In this document: one piece after another, positions 20,623 through 30,062 of the stretch
Layout of the letters: each line of letters begins with the position of its first letter
Position numbering within the stretch: the stretch's first letter is position 1
From: Aquabacterium sp. CECT 9606
Lineage (GTDB): Bacteria; Pseudomonadota; Gammaproteobacteria; Burkholderiales; Burkholderiaceae_C
Length of the DNA stretch: 64,000 nt
Direction: 5' to 3'
Assembly (NCBI RefSeq): GCF_918741295.1
Contig: NZ_CAKKNB010000005.1
Span: forward strand, 186,001 to 250,000
Program-made: the position numbers and the translations under genes
The notes under the pieces: generated by a model
Database searches by the model: none
Told to the model about the DNA's origin: nothing
Seen by the model: only the letters and a program-made list of their open reading frames with translations

Positions 20623-21651
20623 TCAAAGCTTGCTTGGGTCGAAGCCGGTTTCCTTGTAAATGGCCCGCAGCGTTTCCTCGCCAATGCGCGAGGTCATCTG
20701 CTGGTGAACGGGCACCAAGGCTTTCTTCAGGGCCAGGCGCTCGGCCGGAGTCGGCGTGTAGATCTCGGTCTTGCCTGCGGCCTTGACCTTGGCCAAGGCT
20801 TCCTGGTTGTCGGCAAAGGCGTGGTCATTGGCCACCTTGGTCGCTTCGGTGATGGCCTGGGTCAGTTGGCCCCGGATATCGGTGGGCAGTCCGTCCCAGA
20901 ACTTCTTGTTCACGACCACGGCATAACCCAGGTAACCGTGGTTGGTGACGCTGAGGTGTTTTTGCACTTCGTACATCTTCTGCGTGTAAAGGTTGGACGG
21001 TGGGTTCTCCGTGCCGTCGACCACGCCGGTCTGCAAGGCCTGGTAAGTCTCGGAGAAAGCGAGCACTTGGGGCAGGGCGCCCAAGGCGCGCATTTCAGCG
21101 TCCAGCACTTTGGAGGACTGGATCCGCATCTTGGTGCCCTTGTAGTCGGCGACGGCCTTCAAAGGCTTGTTGGCCGAGAACACCTTGAAGCCGTTGTCCC
21201 AGTAGGCCAGGCCAGTGATGCCCCGGGTTTCCAGCTTGGCCAGCAGGCCCTTGCCCACGGGGCCTTCGGTCACGCGGTGCAGGTCGGCGTAGTCGTCAAA
21301 GATGAAGGGCAGGTCAAAAACCTCGAACTCTTTCACACCCAGTGGCGCGAACTTGGACAGCGAAGGCGCCAGCATCTGCACGGATCCCAGTTGCAGGGCT
21401 TCCAGCTCTTCCTTGTCCTTGTACAACTGGCTGTTGGGGTAAACCTCTACCTTGACGCGGCCCTTGGTCAGCTCTTCCGCGCGCTTGGCGAAAAAAGTGG
21501 CGGCTTTGCCCTTGGGCGTGTCCATGGCCACCACGTGGCTGAACTTGATCACGATGGGGGCCTGCGCGAAGGCGCTGGGCACCAAGGCGATGGCGGCAGC
21601 GGCGGCCAGGAAGTGGCGGCGCAAGATCTTTCCGGCGAAGGACTGGGTCAT
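20623..21651 (-). CDS. dctP: TRAP transporter substrate-binding protein DctP
   Basis: 342 residues from ATG 21651, which has GGAGACC upstream; the much longer open frame upstream of it is non-coding. A Tat/Sec-like signal RRHFLAAAAAIALVPSAFA is cleaved near residue 29. The periplasmic DctP fold shows IKFSHVVAMDTPKGKAA, the substrate carboxylate-binding region around KMRIQSSKVLDAEMRALGA, and GTENPPSNLYTQKMYEVQKHLSVTNHGYLGY. It delivers C4-dicarboxylate-type acids to DctQM. Confidence 0.93.
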   Translation of the reverse strand: MTQSFAGKILRRHFLAAAAAIALVPSAFAQAPIVIKFSHVVAMDTPKGKAATFFAKRAEELTKGRVKVEVYPNSQLYKDKEELEALQLGSVQMLAPSLSKFAPLGVKEFEVFDLPFIFDDYADLHRVTEGPVGKGLLAKLETRGITGLAYWDNGFKVFSANKPLKAVADYKGTKMRIQSSKVLDAEMRALGALPQVLAFSETYQALQTGVVDGTENPPSNLYTQKMYEVQKHLSVTNHGYLGYAVVVNKKFWDGLPTDIRGQLTQAITEATKVANDHAFADNQEALAKVKAAGKTEIYTPTPAERLALKKALVPVHQQMTSRIGEETLRAIYKETGFDPSKL

Positions 21652-21711
21652 GTTGGTCTCCTCAGGTATGGGGGCAAGTGGATTGTTCTCCCCTGCGTCG
21701 GCATGGGAAAT

Positions 21712-21725
21712 TGTGGAGTTCCACA
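21712..21725. promoter_or_regulatory. inverted repeat between dctP and dctS, candidate DctR operator
   Basis: TGTGGA-GT-TCCACA, a 6+6 bp dyad in the 127-base gap between the divergent dctP and sensor-kinase genes. The position suits the linked response regulator. Binding is inference. Confidence 0.4.
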
Positions 21726-21778
21726 TTCGTGCGTGCCGGATGGGCAGTACTTCCGGATGGCGGCATAGACTTCTGCTC

Positions 21779-23770
21779 ATGAGCCCTCCCATTAGTGCGC
21801 CACCCCGTCCCACGCTGGCCGTGCCTCCAAGACCGCGGTGGCGCGTGTGGGGCTCTGTCGTGTCGGTGGTGCCGCACTTGTGGGCCTGGCCATTGGTGCT
21901 GTCGCTGCTGTTCGCGGGCGGCGTGATGGGGTGGCTGCGCTCGGTCGAACGAGCCGATCTGGACAGCCAGCGTGCTGAAATGATCTCTGATGCCTTGTCC
22001 TTGGAAGCCCAGGTCAGCAACCGACTGGACGCTGAAGCCAGCCGCCTTCGGACCTTGGCCGACGTGATCAATGGCCACAATGGCAAGGCCTTGTCCGCCG
22101 CGGGCTTTGCCCAGCACGCCCTGGTGTTGGATGGTTTGCGCCGTTTCTGGATCAGCGTGACCTGGCTGGACGCCAATGGCCGCATCGTGGTCCAGGTGCC
22201 CGATGACAGCATGCCCGCCCATTCGTCGGCGCGAAGCGGGGTTGAGGAGCGCGGGCTGGCTGGCCATTTGTCGGCGCCATTGCAAGACGGCAGCGGCAAT
22301 CCCGCCGGCTTGCTGGTGGCGCGTTATCTGCCAGCCGAGGTCTTGCGCCAGAAGGTGCCTTGGTGGCTGGCACGCAAGTACGACATCCGCCTGGTCGATG
22401 AGCTGGGGGAGGTGATCGCCTCCACGATTGACGGCCCGCGCCTGGCCCGCCAGGCCTGGTACCGTGTGCCGGCGGGGCCATCTTTGCCGCAGGCTTTTCT
22501 GGAACTGTCGGCGCGCGAGACCATCAAGCCGTGGTGGCGGACCTTGCCCGTGGTCTTGATGACCGGCTTTGTCTTGCTGATCGGCGGTGCGAGCTGGATG
22601 CTGCGCCGCCAGATGCAAGGCGTGTCGCGCGCTGAGGAAGCCTGGCGCACCGAAGCCGCCTGGCGCACCGCCATGGAAAATTCTCTGGCCGTGGGCATCC
22701 GCGCACGCGATCTGGATGGGCGCCTGGTCTATGTCAACAAGACCATGGCCGACATGCTGGGCTACCAACCCGAGGAGCTGATCGGATCGATGCCCCCCAT
22801 GCCTTACTGGCCCAGCAACGAGCTGGAGCAGGCCATGCAGCGGCATTTGCGCAACATGGCTGGCCAGGCCCCGCGTGAAGGCTATGAGTCACGCTGGCAA
22901 TGCCGCGATGGGCAAATCCTGGAAGTGGTGGTGCTGGAGGCGCCCTTGGTGGACGCCAAGGGCCAGCACATCGGCTGGATGGCCTCGATCCTGAACGTGA
23001 CCGAGCGCAAGCGCCTGGAAGAGCGTGAGCGCAAGCAGGCGGACACCATGGCCCACCACTCGCGCCTGACGATGCTGGGCGAAGTGGCTTCGACCCTGGC
23101 ACACGAGTTGAACCAGCCTCTGTCGGCCATCGCCAGCTACAACGCGGGCGTGCTGAACGCGCTCAGCCGCGAGCCGGGCAGCGATCCGGCCTTGCTGATC
23201 GCCTTGAAGCGAATGGGTGAGCAGGCCTCGCACGCAGGCCGCATCGTCAAGCGCATACGCGAGTTCCTGACCCGGCGCGAGCCGCAGCGTGAGCCTTGCA
23301 ACATCAACCAGGTGGTGGCCTCGGCCGTGGCCCTGCTCAGCCGCGAGATATCGCGCCACGGCATCACCGTGACGACCGAGCTGGACGCCAGCCTGCCGAT
23401 GGTGATGGCGGACCCCATCCTCATTGAGCAGGTGGCCGCCAACCTGGTGCGCAATGCATGCGACGAGCTGGCCCATTCCGAGCAACCTCGTCGTGTTCAC
23501 GTGCAGACTTTGCTGGGCGCGGGCGGGCGGTTCGCCAAGGTGGTGGTCACCGACAGCGGGCCAGGGCTGGGCGGCCGCAGCATCGATCAGCTGTGCCAGC
23601 CGTTTTATTCGACCAAATCCGATGGCATGGGCATGGGGCTGGCCATTTGCCGTTCAATCATCGAATTGCACTATGGTGGGCTGGATGCCGAAGAGGCCTC
23701 TGGTGGCGGCGCCAGCTTGTCGTTCACCGTGCCATGCCTGCGCCCTGAAGACCTGGAGGAGACCGCGTGA
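21779..23770 (+). CDS. dctS: C4-dicarboxylate sensor histidine kinase (DctS type)
   Basis: 663 residues from ATG 21779. TM1 is around residues 30-50 (WPLVLSLLFAGGVMGWL). A periplasmic sensor domain of about 215 residues follows, then TM2 (TLPVVLMTGFVLLIGGASW), then a cytoplasmic PAS domain (MENSLAVGIRARDLDGRLVYVNKTMADMLG). The HisKA phosphoacceptor is in LAHELNQPLSAIASYN. The ATPase domain has an N box (NLVRNACDEL), DSGPGLGG and GMGMGLAICRSI. It is divergent from dctP and overlaps the regulator gene by one base. It should phosphorylate the downstream regulator to induce dctPQM. Confidence 0.92.
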   Translation: MSPPISAPPRPTLAVPPRPRWRVWGSVVSVVPHLWAWPLVLSLLFAGGVMGWLRSVERADLDSQRAEMISDALSLEAQVSNRLDAEASRLRTLADVINGHNGKALSAAGFAQHALVLDGLRRFWISVTWLDANGRIVVQVPDDSMPAHSSARSGVEERGLAGHLSAPLQDGSGNPAGLLVARYLPAEVLRQKVPWWLARKYDIRLVDELGEVIASTIDGPRLARQAWYRVPAGPSLPQAFLELSARETIKPWWRTLPVVLMTGFVLLIGGASWMLRRQMQGVSRAEEAWRTEAAWRTAMENSLAVGIRARDLDGRLVYVNKTMADMLGYQPEELIGSMPPMPYWPSNELEQAMQRHLRNMAGQAPREGYESRWQCRDGQILEVVVLEAPLVDAKGQHIGWMASILNVTERKRLEERERKQADTMAHHSRLTMLGEVASTLAHELNQPLSAIASYNAGVLNALSREPGSDPALLIALKRMGEQASHAGRIVKRIREFLTRREPQREPCNINQVVASAVALLSREISRHGITVTTELDASLPMVMADPILIEQVAANLVRNACDELAHSEQPRRVHVQTLLGAGGRFAKVVVTDSGPGLGGRSIDQLCQPFYSTKSDGMGMGLAICRSIIELHYGGLDAEEASGGGASLSFTVPCLRPEDLEETA

Positions 23771-24417
23771 TGAGACCCGATCAAGGCATTGTGTACCTGG
23801 TGGATGACGACACCGTGGTGCGAGACGCGTTGGCTTTCTTGCTCGGATCCCGGGGCCTGCTGGTATTCAGCTTCGACGGTGGGCCGGCGGTGTTGGCTTA
23901 CTTGGCAGCCAGCCCACGGCCCATCCGAGGGGTGTTTCTGGTTGATGTGCGCATGGAGCCCATGTCGGGCCTGGTGCTGCACGAAGAGCTCCTCAGCCAA
24001 GGCATCCGCAACCCCTTGCTGTTCCTCAGCGGGCACGGCGACATCCCCATGGTGGTCGAATCGCTCAAGAAGGGTGCCTTCGATTTTCTGGAGAAGCCCT
24101 ACGCCGACAACGCCTTGGTGGACCGCATCGAGCAAGCCCTGACCATCGAGCGCGCCATGCTGCTGGACGACGCCAGGCAGGCCGAAGGGCATGCGCGTCT
24201 GGCCAGTCTGAGTGAGCGCGAGCGCGAGGTCATGCCCCGGGTGGCGGCCGGCAAGCTCAACAAGGTCATCGCCGATGAGCTGCACATCGCGGTGCGCACG
24301 GTCGAGGTCCACCGGGCGCGGGTTTTCTCGAAATTGGGGGTGCGCACAGCGGCGGAGTTGGCCACTTGGTTGTCTAATTTCGGGGGTATTGACGCATCTG
24401 CGAAAATACAGAGATAA
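23770..24417 (+). CDS. dctR: two-component response regulator, FixJ/DctR type
   Basis: 215 residues from ATG 23770 (TGATG overlap with the kinase). The receiver domain has acidic residues DDD at 12-14, phosphoacceptor Asp59 (FLVDVRMEP) and Lys109 (FLEKP). The LuxR-type helix-turn-helix spans about residues 148-205 (LSEREREVMPRVAAGKLNKVIADELHIAVRTVEVHRARVFSKLGV). The usual FixJ 'V' before Pro is replaced in part (EVMPRV). It is probably the activator of dctPQM. Confidence 0.92.
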   Translation: MRPDQGIVYLVDDDTVVRDALAFLLGSRGLLVFSFDGGPAVLAYLAASPRPIRGVFLVDVRMEPMSGLVLHEELLSQGIRNPLLFLSGHGDIPMVVESLKKGAFDFLEKPYADNALVDRIEQALTIERAMLLDDARQAEGHARLASLSEREREVMPRVAAGKLNKVIADELHIAVRTVEVHRARVFSKLGVRTAAELATWLSNFGGIDASAKIQR

Positions 24418-24443
24418 GGAACGGGATTTTCCCGAAGACGCTG

Positions 24444-25133
24444 ATGAATTCGCCGCAAGACTCCAGCCACCCACAGGCCCCTGAATCGCAACAGGTGTCC
24501 CTGGTGGCCCAAGCCCGTGTGCCCACCGAGCACGGCACCTTCACCATGAAATTGTTCAAGGAACAGCCTTCTGGCCTTGAGCACGTTGCCCTGGTCATGG
24601 GCGAAATGGGGGGCACGACACTGGTCCGCGTTCACAGCGAATGCATGACCGGCGATGTGTTTGGCTCACTGCGCTGCGACTGCGGCCCGCAACTGCACTT
24701 TGCGCTTGATGAAATCGGCAAGCAAGGCAGTGGCGTGGTGCTCTACCTGCGCCAGGAAGGGCGTGGCATCGGCCTGATCAACAAGCTCAAGGCTTACGCT
24801 CTGCAGGATGAAGGGCTGGACACGGTCGAGGCCAATTTGCGGCTGGGCTTCCCGGCCGACTTGCGCAATTTTGAGGTCGCCGCGCAGATGCTGTCCCAGC
24901 TTGGCGTGGATGCCGTGCGCCTGATGACCAACAATCCGCGCAAGGTGGCCACACTTGAAAAGCATGGCGTCAAGGTGGTGGAGCGGGTGCCGGTGCGCAG
25001 CCTGTCGCAGTCAGAGAACCACCACTACCTGGCCACCAAGGCCCTCAAGCTGGGCCACCACATGGATTGGTTGCCAGAGTACATCCCGCCCAAATCCGAC
25101 GACGAGGCTCCGCCGTCCTCAAAGCTTGGGTAG
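24444..25133 (+). CDS. ribA: GTP cyclohydrolase II
   Basis: 229 residues, the first committed step of riboflavin synthesis. The Zn site HSECMTGDVFGSLRCDCG and the GTP-binding YLRQEGRGIGLINKLKAYALQ are complete. The C-terminal LMTNNPRKVATLEKHGVKVVERVPV is standard. It is a stand-alone RibA, not fused to RibB. Its last 15 bases overlap the end of the convergent Nudix gene. Confidence 0.96.
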   Translation: MNSPQDSSHPQAPESQQVSLVAQARVPTEHGTFTMKLFKEQPSGLEHVALVMGEMGGTTLVRVHSECMTGDVFGSLRCDCGPQLHFALDEIGKQGSGVVLYLRQEGRGIGLINKLKAYALQDEGLDTVEANLRLGFPADLRNFEVAAQMLSQLGVDAVRLMTNNPRKVATLEKHGVKVVERVPVRSLSQSENHHYLATKALKLGHHMDWLPEYIPPKSDDEAPPSSKLG

Positions 25134-25637
25134 GTCCAGCGCCTGGGGCTCGTGCCCCCGGCTAACCAGCCAGTCGCGCAAAGCCAGGCCGGTGCTGGAT
25201 GGCCAGTAGCGCGCCTTGGCGGGCGCAATGCGTTTGTAGTCCACCAGTTCATCGCCCAGGGTGATCACACCCGTGGCGGGCACGTGGTACGCGATGATGA
25301 TCTGGTTCTGACGCGGGAAGGCGTAGTGGCCGATGAAGTGGGTGCCTTGCGCCTGCAGGCCCAGCTCCTCCATCACCTCGCGCTCGATGGCCTCTTCGGG
25401 GCTCGGATCGGTTTTCTCCAAAAACCCCGTGATCAGGGCGTAGAAGGGCACCGGCCAGGCCTTGTTGCGGGCCAGGATGATCTCGCCTTCGTGCTCAACC
25501 ACGGCCGCCACCACGGGCACCGGGTTGTCCCAGTGGACATAGGTGCAACCGGGGCCCAGGCAGGAGAGCCGCATGACGGTGTCCAGCTCGCGCTCTTGCA
25601 AAGGTTGGGCGCATTGAGGGCAGAACTTGAAAGCCAT
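25119..25637 (-). CDS. Nudix hydrolase with N-terminal zinc ribbon
   Basis: 172 residues. An N-terminal ribbon (CPQC...CLGPGC) precedes the Nudix box GFLEKTDPSPEEAIEREVMEELG at about residues 71-93, with the REVMEEL catalytic core intact. The architecture recalls NADH pyrophosphatase (NudC) but is shorter and lacks the extra NudC motif I would expect, so the substrate is unknown. It is convergent with ribA (15-base overlap) and lies 15 bases downstream of the PaiB-like gene, in the same direction. Confidence 0.85.
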   Translation of the reverse strand: MAFKFCPQCAQPLQERELDTVMRLSCLGPGCTYVHWDNPVPVVAAVVEHEGEIILARNKAWPVPFYALITGFLEKTDPSPEEAIEREVMEELGLQAQGTHFIGHYAFPRQNQIIIAYHVPATGVITLGDELVDYKRIAPAKARYWPSSTGLALRDWLVSRGHEPQALDLPKL

Positions 25638-25652
25638 GTTTTGTGGGCCTGA

Positions 25653-26294
25653 CTAAGTGGGTGAATGAGTGGCCACCAAGGTAGCCATGTCCGCGGCCGA
25701 GCCGGTGTGGCCTTGTTCCGTCAGCCCGGCGATCACGCTGGCGCGGTTGCTGGCAGGCTGGTTCTGGCTCACCTTCCATTTGCCTTGCAGCCGCGTGATC
25801 GGGATCTCGATGCCCACGATGGCTTGCAGCAATCGGTCGGTGAACTCGCGGGGGGCATCCTCCACCGCCCAGGGCTGCGGCCGCGAAGCCTCGTGCTGCC
25901 TGGTCATGGATTCGAGTTGCGCCCGCACCCACTGCGGATCGTCTTTCACCACCAAGGGGCCGTGGGCATGCACTACAGCGTAGTTCCAGGTGGGCACAAC
26001 CTTACCGCCATCGGGCTTGGTCGCGTACCAGGAGGGCGTGATGTAGGCGTCCGGCCCTTGAAAGATGACCAGCACTTCGGCCAAGGCGTGAGTGTTTTGC
26101 CAGACCGGGTTGGCGCGCGCCACATGCCCCACCAGCTTGCCAAAGGCCGAGCCATCGGCTTGCAAGTGCAGCGGAATGTGGTTGGCCGTCAATCCATCAC
26201 TCGACAAGGTCACCAGGGTGGCCAGAGGGTGGGCGTGCATCAGGCCTTGCAGAACTTCCGGCCGCGACTCGTCAAAGTGCGAGGGTGAGTACAA
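25653..26294 (-). CDS. FMN-binding negative transcriptional regulator family, PaiB-like
   Basis: 213 residues starting MYSPSHFDESRPEVLQGLMHAHPLATLVTLSSDGLTANHIPL, the typical PaiB/FMN-binding split-barrel start, with VPTWNYAVVHAHG further on. The C-terminal region has the family's FTDRLLQAIVGIEIPITRLQGKWKVSQNQ motif. The name comes from Bacillus PaiB. In proteobacteria the role is uncertain and may be FMN-linked detoxification. Confidence 0.88.
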   Translation of the reverse strand: MYSPSHFDESRPEVLQGLMHAHPLATLVTLSSDGLTANHIPLHLQADGSAFGKLVGHVARANPVWQNTHALAEVLVIFQGPDAYITPSWYATKPDGGKVVPTWNYAVVHAHGPLVVKDDPQWVRAQLESMTRQHEASRPQPWAVEDAPREFTDRLLQAIVGIEIPITRLQGKWKVSQNQPASNRASVIAGLTEQGHTGSAADMATLVATHSPT

Positions 26295-26303
26295 AGGTGC
26301 ACC

Positions 26304-26933
26304 TCAGGCCTGGGCGGCAATCAACTGCTGGTCCTTGGCGGCGGCGCGCGCGGCAGCCGGACGGGAGGTGACTCGCTCGATGTAAGCCTGGAGCACTGGC
26401 GTCTGGGGCACCAGCTGGAACATGGTGGTCCAGCGCAGGGCATTGGCCCAGAGCACGTCGGCGGCGCTGAATTGCTCACCCAGGATATACGGACCCCGGG
26501 CCAGTTGGTCCGTCACGGTTTTGAGCATCGTGTCGAAGTCGCCATAGGGGCAGGTCGAGGGCGGCGCAGGCGCATGCTTTTGAGCGCGGTCAACCACGGC
26601 GGGCTCGAAACTGGCGCCGTAAAACGCCAGCCAGCGCAGAAATGGCCCCCGCAGTGGCGAGCCGATCGGTGGTGCCAGCCCGGCCTCGGGGTAAAGCTCT
26701 GCCAGGTACTGGTAGACAGCGGCCTGCTCGGTGACCACCGCGTCGCCATGCTTGATGGCCGGCACCTTGCCCATCGGGTTGATGGCCAGGTAGGCCGCCT
26801 GGCGCTGCTCGCCCGCCTTGAGGTTGAGCACGAAGGTCTCGTAATCGGCGTTCAGTTCCTCCAGCAGCACCAGCACGCCGGCTGAGCGCGAGTTGGGGGA
26901 ATGGTAGAAGGTGACATGCTTGTCCGTGCTCAT
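26304..26933 (-). CDS. glutathione S-transferase family protein
   Basis: 209 residues from ATG 26933, chosen because GGAGG lies 6 bases upstream. The thioredoxin-like N-domain has YHSPNSRSAGVLVLLEELNADYE, with a Ser in the catalytic region, and NPMGKVPAIKHGDAVVTEQAAVYQYLAELYP as the glutathione-binding segment. The C-domain has FSAADVLWANALRW. It is 9 bases upstream of the PaiB-like gene and may be co-transcribed with it. Confidence 0.9.
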   Translation of the reverse strand: MSTDKHVTFYHSPNSRSAGVLVLLEELNADYETFVLNLKAGEQRQAAYLAINPMGKVPAIKHGDAVVTEQAAVYQYLAELYPEAGLAPPIGSPLRGPFLRWLAFYGASFEPAVVDRAQKHAPAPPSTCPYGDFDTMLKTVTDQLARGPYILGEQFSAADVLWANALRWTTMFQLVPQTPVLQAYIERVTSRPAAARAAAKDQQLIAAQA

Positions 26934-26956
26934 GAAGGCCTCCATTCTTTGGGGTG

Positions 26957-27322
26957 TCAGCCATTCTGCACGAGCAGCAAAGCCAGCGCGATGATGGCTG
27001 GCAAAGCCTGCACGAAGAAGATCTTGCGGCTGACCGTCGCGGCGCCGAACACGCCCGCCACGATCACGCAGCCCAGGAAAAAGACCTTGATGTCGTGCCC
27101 GGCGGCGCCCAGCCACAGGCCCCACACCAACCCAGCCGCCAGAAAACCGTTGTACAGGCCCTGGTTGGCCGCCAGTGTCTTGGAGGCCGTGGCGAAATCC
27201 GGTTTCAGGCCAAAGGCCTTGCGCCCTAGTGGCTTGTCCCAGAAAAACATCTCGAGCACCAGGAAATAAAGGTGCAGCAAGGCGACCAAAGCGGTCAAAA
27301 CAGTGGCGGCTGTGGCAATCAT
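26957..27322 (-). CDS. DUF1304 family inner-membrane protein
   Basis: 121 residues with four hydrophobic helices (TVLTALVALLHLYFLVLEMFFW, NGFLAAGLVWGLWLG, VFFLGCVIVAGVFGAATV, ALPAIIALALLLV) and the DUF1304 signature LEMFFWDKPLGRKAFGL. Function unknown. It precedes the GST gene by 23 bases on the same strand, and a GGAGACCC sequence precedes its ATG. Confidence 0.85.
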   Translation of the reverse strand: MIATAATVLTALVALLHLYFLVLEMFFWDKPLGRKAFGLKPDFATASKTLAANQGLYNGFLAAGLVWGLWLGAAGHDIKVFFLGCVIVAGVFGAATVSRKIFFVQALPAIIALALLLVQNG

Positions 27323-27394
27323 GGGGTCTCCTTGTGAGGTCTCTCGCAGTCATTGTCGTTGCTGAAAGCCCAATTTCCCCGACAATCCACCCCC

Positions 27395-28807
27395 ATGACG
27401 TCTGAATTGCTCACCCCCACCACACCCGCCCCATCCGCGGCCGCGCCCAAGATTGGTTTTGTCAGCCTTGGCTGCCCGAAAGCGCTCACCGACTCCGAAC
27501 TGATCCTGACCCAGCTGGCCGCCGAGGGTTACCGCACCTCGAAAACCTTCGATGGCGCCGATCTGGTGATCGTGAACACCTGCGGCTTCATTGACGACGC
27601 CGTGCGCGAAAGCCTGGACACCATCGGCGAGGCGCTGGCCGACAACGGCCGCGTCATCGTGACCGGTTGCCTGGGCGCCAAGGCCGGCGCCGATGGTGGC
27701 AATCTGGTCCGCCAGATGCACCCCAGTGTGCTGGCCGTGACCGGCCCCCACGCCACGCAAGAGGTGATGGACGCGGTGCACCTGCACGTGCCCAAGCCGC
27801 ATGATCCCTTCCTGGACCTGGTGCCCGAGTCGCGTGGCATCGCCGGCATCAAGCTCACGCCCAAGCACTACGCTTATCTGAAGATCAGTGAAGGCTGCAA
27901 TCACCGCTGTAGCTTCTGCATCATCCCCAGCATGCGCGGCGACCTGGTTTCGCGCCCGATTGGCGATGTGCTCAGTGAGGCCCGCGCGCTGTTCGAATCC
28001 GGCGTGAAAGAGCTGCTGGTCATCAGCCAGGACACCAGCGCCTATGGCGTGGACGTGAAATACCGCACCGGTTTCTGGGATGGCAAACCCGTCAAGACCC
28101 GCATGTACGACCTGGCCGAGCAATTGGCCACCTTGGCGCAAGAGCACGGCGCCTGGGTGCGCATGCACTACGTCTACCCTTATCCCCATGTGGACGAGAT
28201 CCTGCCCATGATGGCGCAAGGCCTGATCCTGCCTTACCTGGATGTGCCTTTCCAGCACGCGCATCCCGATGTGCTCAAGCGCATGAAGCGCCCGGCCAAT
28301 GGCGAGAAGAACCTTGAGCGTTTGTTGCGCTGGCGCGAGATCTGCCCCGAGATCGTGGTGCGCAGCACCTTCATCGCCGGCTTCCCTGGTGAGACGGAAG
28401 ATGAGTTTGAATACCTGCTCGACTTCTTGCGCGAAGCCGAGATCGACCGTGCAGGTTGTTTTGCCTATTCACCCATCGAGGGCGCGCCTGCCAATGCGCT
28501 GCCCGGCGCCTTGCCCGACGAAGTGCGCGAAGAGCGCCGCGCCCGTTTCATGGCCGTGGCCGAGCAGGTGTCGATCGCCAAGCTGCAACGCCGCGTGGGT
28601 GCGACCATGCAGGTGCTGGTCGACAGCGCGCCCGCACTGGGCCGCAAGGGTGGGGTGGGGCGCTCGTACGCTGACGCACCTGAGATCGATGGCACCGTGC
28701 GCTTGTTGCCACCTGAAAAGGCCAGCAAGACCTTGAAGGTGGGTGAGTTCACCAAGGCGCGCATCGTGGCGGTGGAAGGGCATGATCTGATTGCCTTGCC
28801 GATTTGA
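27395..28807 (+). CDS. rimO: ribosomal protein S12 methylthiotransferase
   Basis: 470 residues from ATG 27395. It adds a methylthio group to Asp89 of ribosomal protein S12. The N-terminal UPF0004 cluster cysteines lie in [21 protein letters not shown] and TGCLGA. The radical-SAM motif is [11 protein letters not shown]. The C-terminal TRAM domain includes [12 protein letters not shown]. The frame extends 14 codons upstream, but those residues do not look native. Confidence 0.96.
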   Translation: MTSELLTPTTPAPSAAAPKIGFVSLGCPKALTDSELILTQLAAEGYRTSKTFDGADLVIVNTCGFIDDAVRESLDTIGEALADNGRVIVTGCLGAKAGADGGNLVRQMHPSVLAVTGPHATQEVMDAVHLHVPKPHDPFLDLVPESRGIAGIKLTPKHYAYLKISEGCNHRCSFCIIPSMRGDLVSRPIGDVLSEARALFESGVKELLVISQDTSAYGVDVKYRTGFWDGKPVKTRMYDLAEQLATLAQEHGAWVRMHYVYPYPHVDEILPMMAQGLILPYLDVPFQHAHPDVLKRMKRPANGEKNLERLLRWREICPEIVVRSTFIAGFPGETEDEFEYLLDFLREAEIDRAGCFAYSPIEGAPANALPGALPDEVREERRARFMAVAEQVSIAKLQRRVGATMQVLVDSAPALGRKGGVGRSYADAPEIDGTVRLLPPEKASKTLKVGEFTKARIVAVEGHDLIALPI

Positions 28808-28840
28808 TGGAATGATGGTGATCTCACTTAGGATCGCCTG

Positions 28841-30052
28841 ATGAGCAACAAGCGCCCCCCACGCCGCAGTACCCAACTGATTCACCACGCCTACAAGCCG
28901 CCTGCCGGCTTCAAATCCGTGGTGCCCGGCATCCACAAGGCCTCCACCGTCATCTTTGACAACACGGTGGCCCTGCGGGCTCGCCAGTGGAAAGACAAAA
29001 CCGGCTACACGTATGGGCTGCACGGCACACCCAGCACTTTCACGCTGGAAGAGCGCCTGGCCACTTTGGAAGGGGGCCTGCAAACCCTGTTGGCTCCCAG
29101 CGGCCTGGCTGCGCTCGCCTTGGTCGACATGGCCTTGCTGCGCGCTGGCGACGAGGTGCTGATCCCCGACAACGCCTACGGCCCCAACAAAGACCTGGCA
29201 CGCGGCGAGCTGGCCCAATGGGGCATCACCCACCAGTTCTACGACCCTTTGCGCGCTGACCAACTGGCCGCGCTCATCACCCCCAAAACCAAATTGATCT
29301 GGCTGGAAGCTGCCGGCTCCGTGACCCTGGAGTTCCCCGATCTGATTGGTTTGCTGCGCGTGGCGCGCCAGCACCCCCACGTGATCGTTGCGCTGGACAA
29401 CACCTGGGGGGCCGGCTTGGCGTTTGACGCGTTTGCCTTCGAGCAGGGGGATGGCCAGGCCCGGGGTGTCGACATCTCTGTGCATGCCCTGACCAAATAC
29501 CCTTCGGGCGGCGCCGACGTGCTGATGGGCTCGATCACCACGCGCGACGAGGCCTTGCACATCAAACTGAAAATGACGCACATGCGGATGGGTTTGGGCG
29601 TGGGTGGTAACGACGTCGAGGCCATTTTGCGTGGCCTGCCGACCTTGCCCTTGCGCTATGCCGCGCACGATGCCGCCACCCGGCAGATTGCGCTGTGGTG
29701 GCAGTCTCGGCCTGAAGTCTCGCAGGTGCTGCACCCGGCCTTGCCTGAATCGCCGGGCCATGCCCATTGGGCCCAGACCTGCAACGCGGCGGCCGGGCTG
29801 GTGTCCGTGGTGTTCGATGAACGCTACAGCCCGGCCCAGGTCGATGCCTTCATCGATGCCTTGATTTTGTTCAAGATCGGCTATTCATGGGGCGGGCCGG
29901 TGAGCCTGGCCGTGCCTTACCACCTGCCCAGCATGCGCACCGGGGCTGATGTGCCTCAGGGCACCCTGGTGCGCCTGGCCATCGGCCTGGAAGACCCGCA
30001 GGATTTGATCGACGACCTGGCGCAGGCACTGGTGGTGCTGCAGGCCAACTGA
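28841..30052 (+). CDS. metC: cystathionine beta-lyase (PLP-dependent Cys/Met metabolism enzyme)
   Basis: 403 residues of the trans-sulfuration family. The Schiff-base lysine lies in SVHALTKYPSGGADVLMGS (about residue 220). YTYGLHGTPSTFTLEERLATLEGG and the phosphate-site GLAALALVDMALL are typical of the proteobacterial MetC type. It cleaves cystathionine to homocysteine, pyruvate and ammonia. It follows rimO by 33 bases. Confidence 0.9.
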   Translation: MSNKRPPRRSTQLIHHAYKPPAGFKSVVPGIHKASTVIFDNTVALRARQWKDKTGYTYGLHGTPSTFTLEERLATLEGGLQTLLAPSGLAALALVDMALLRAGDEVLIPDNAYGPNKDLARGELAQWGITHQFYDPLRADQLAALITPKTKLIWLEAAGSVTLEFPDLIGLLRVARQHPHVIVALDNTWGAGLAFDAFAFEQGDGQARGVDISVHALTKYPSGGADVLMGSITTRDEALHIKLKMTHMRMGLGVGGNDVEAILRGLPTLPLRYAAHDAATRQIALWWQSRPEVSQVLHPALPESPGHAHWAQTCNAAAGLVSVVFDERYSPAQVDAFIDALILFKIGYSWGGPVSLAVPYHLPSMRTGADVPQGTLVRLAIGLEDPQDLIDDLAQALVVLQAN

Positions 30053-30062
30053 GCAGGGGCGT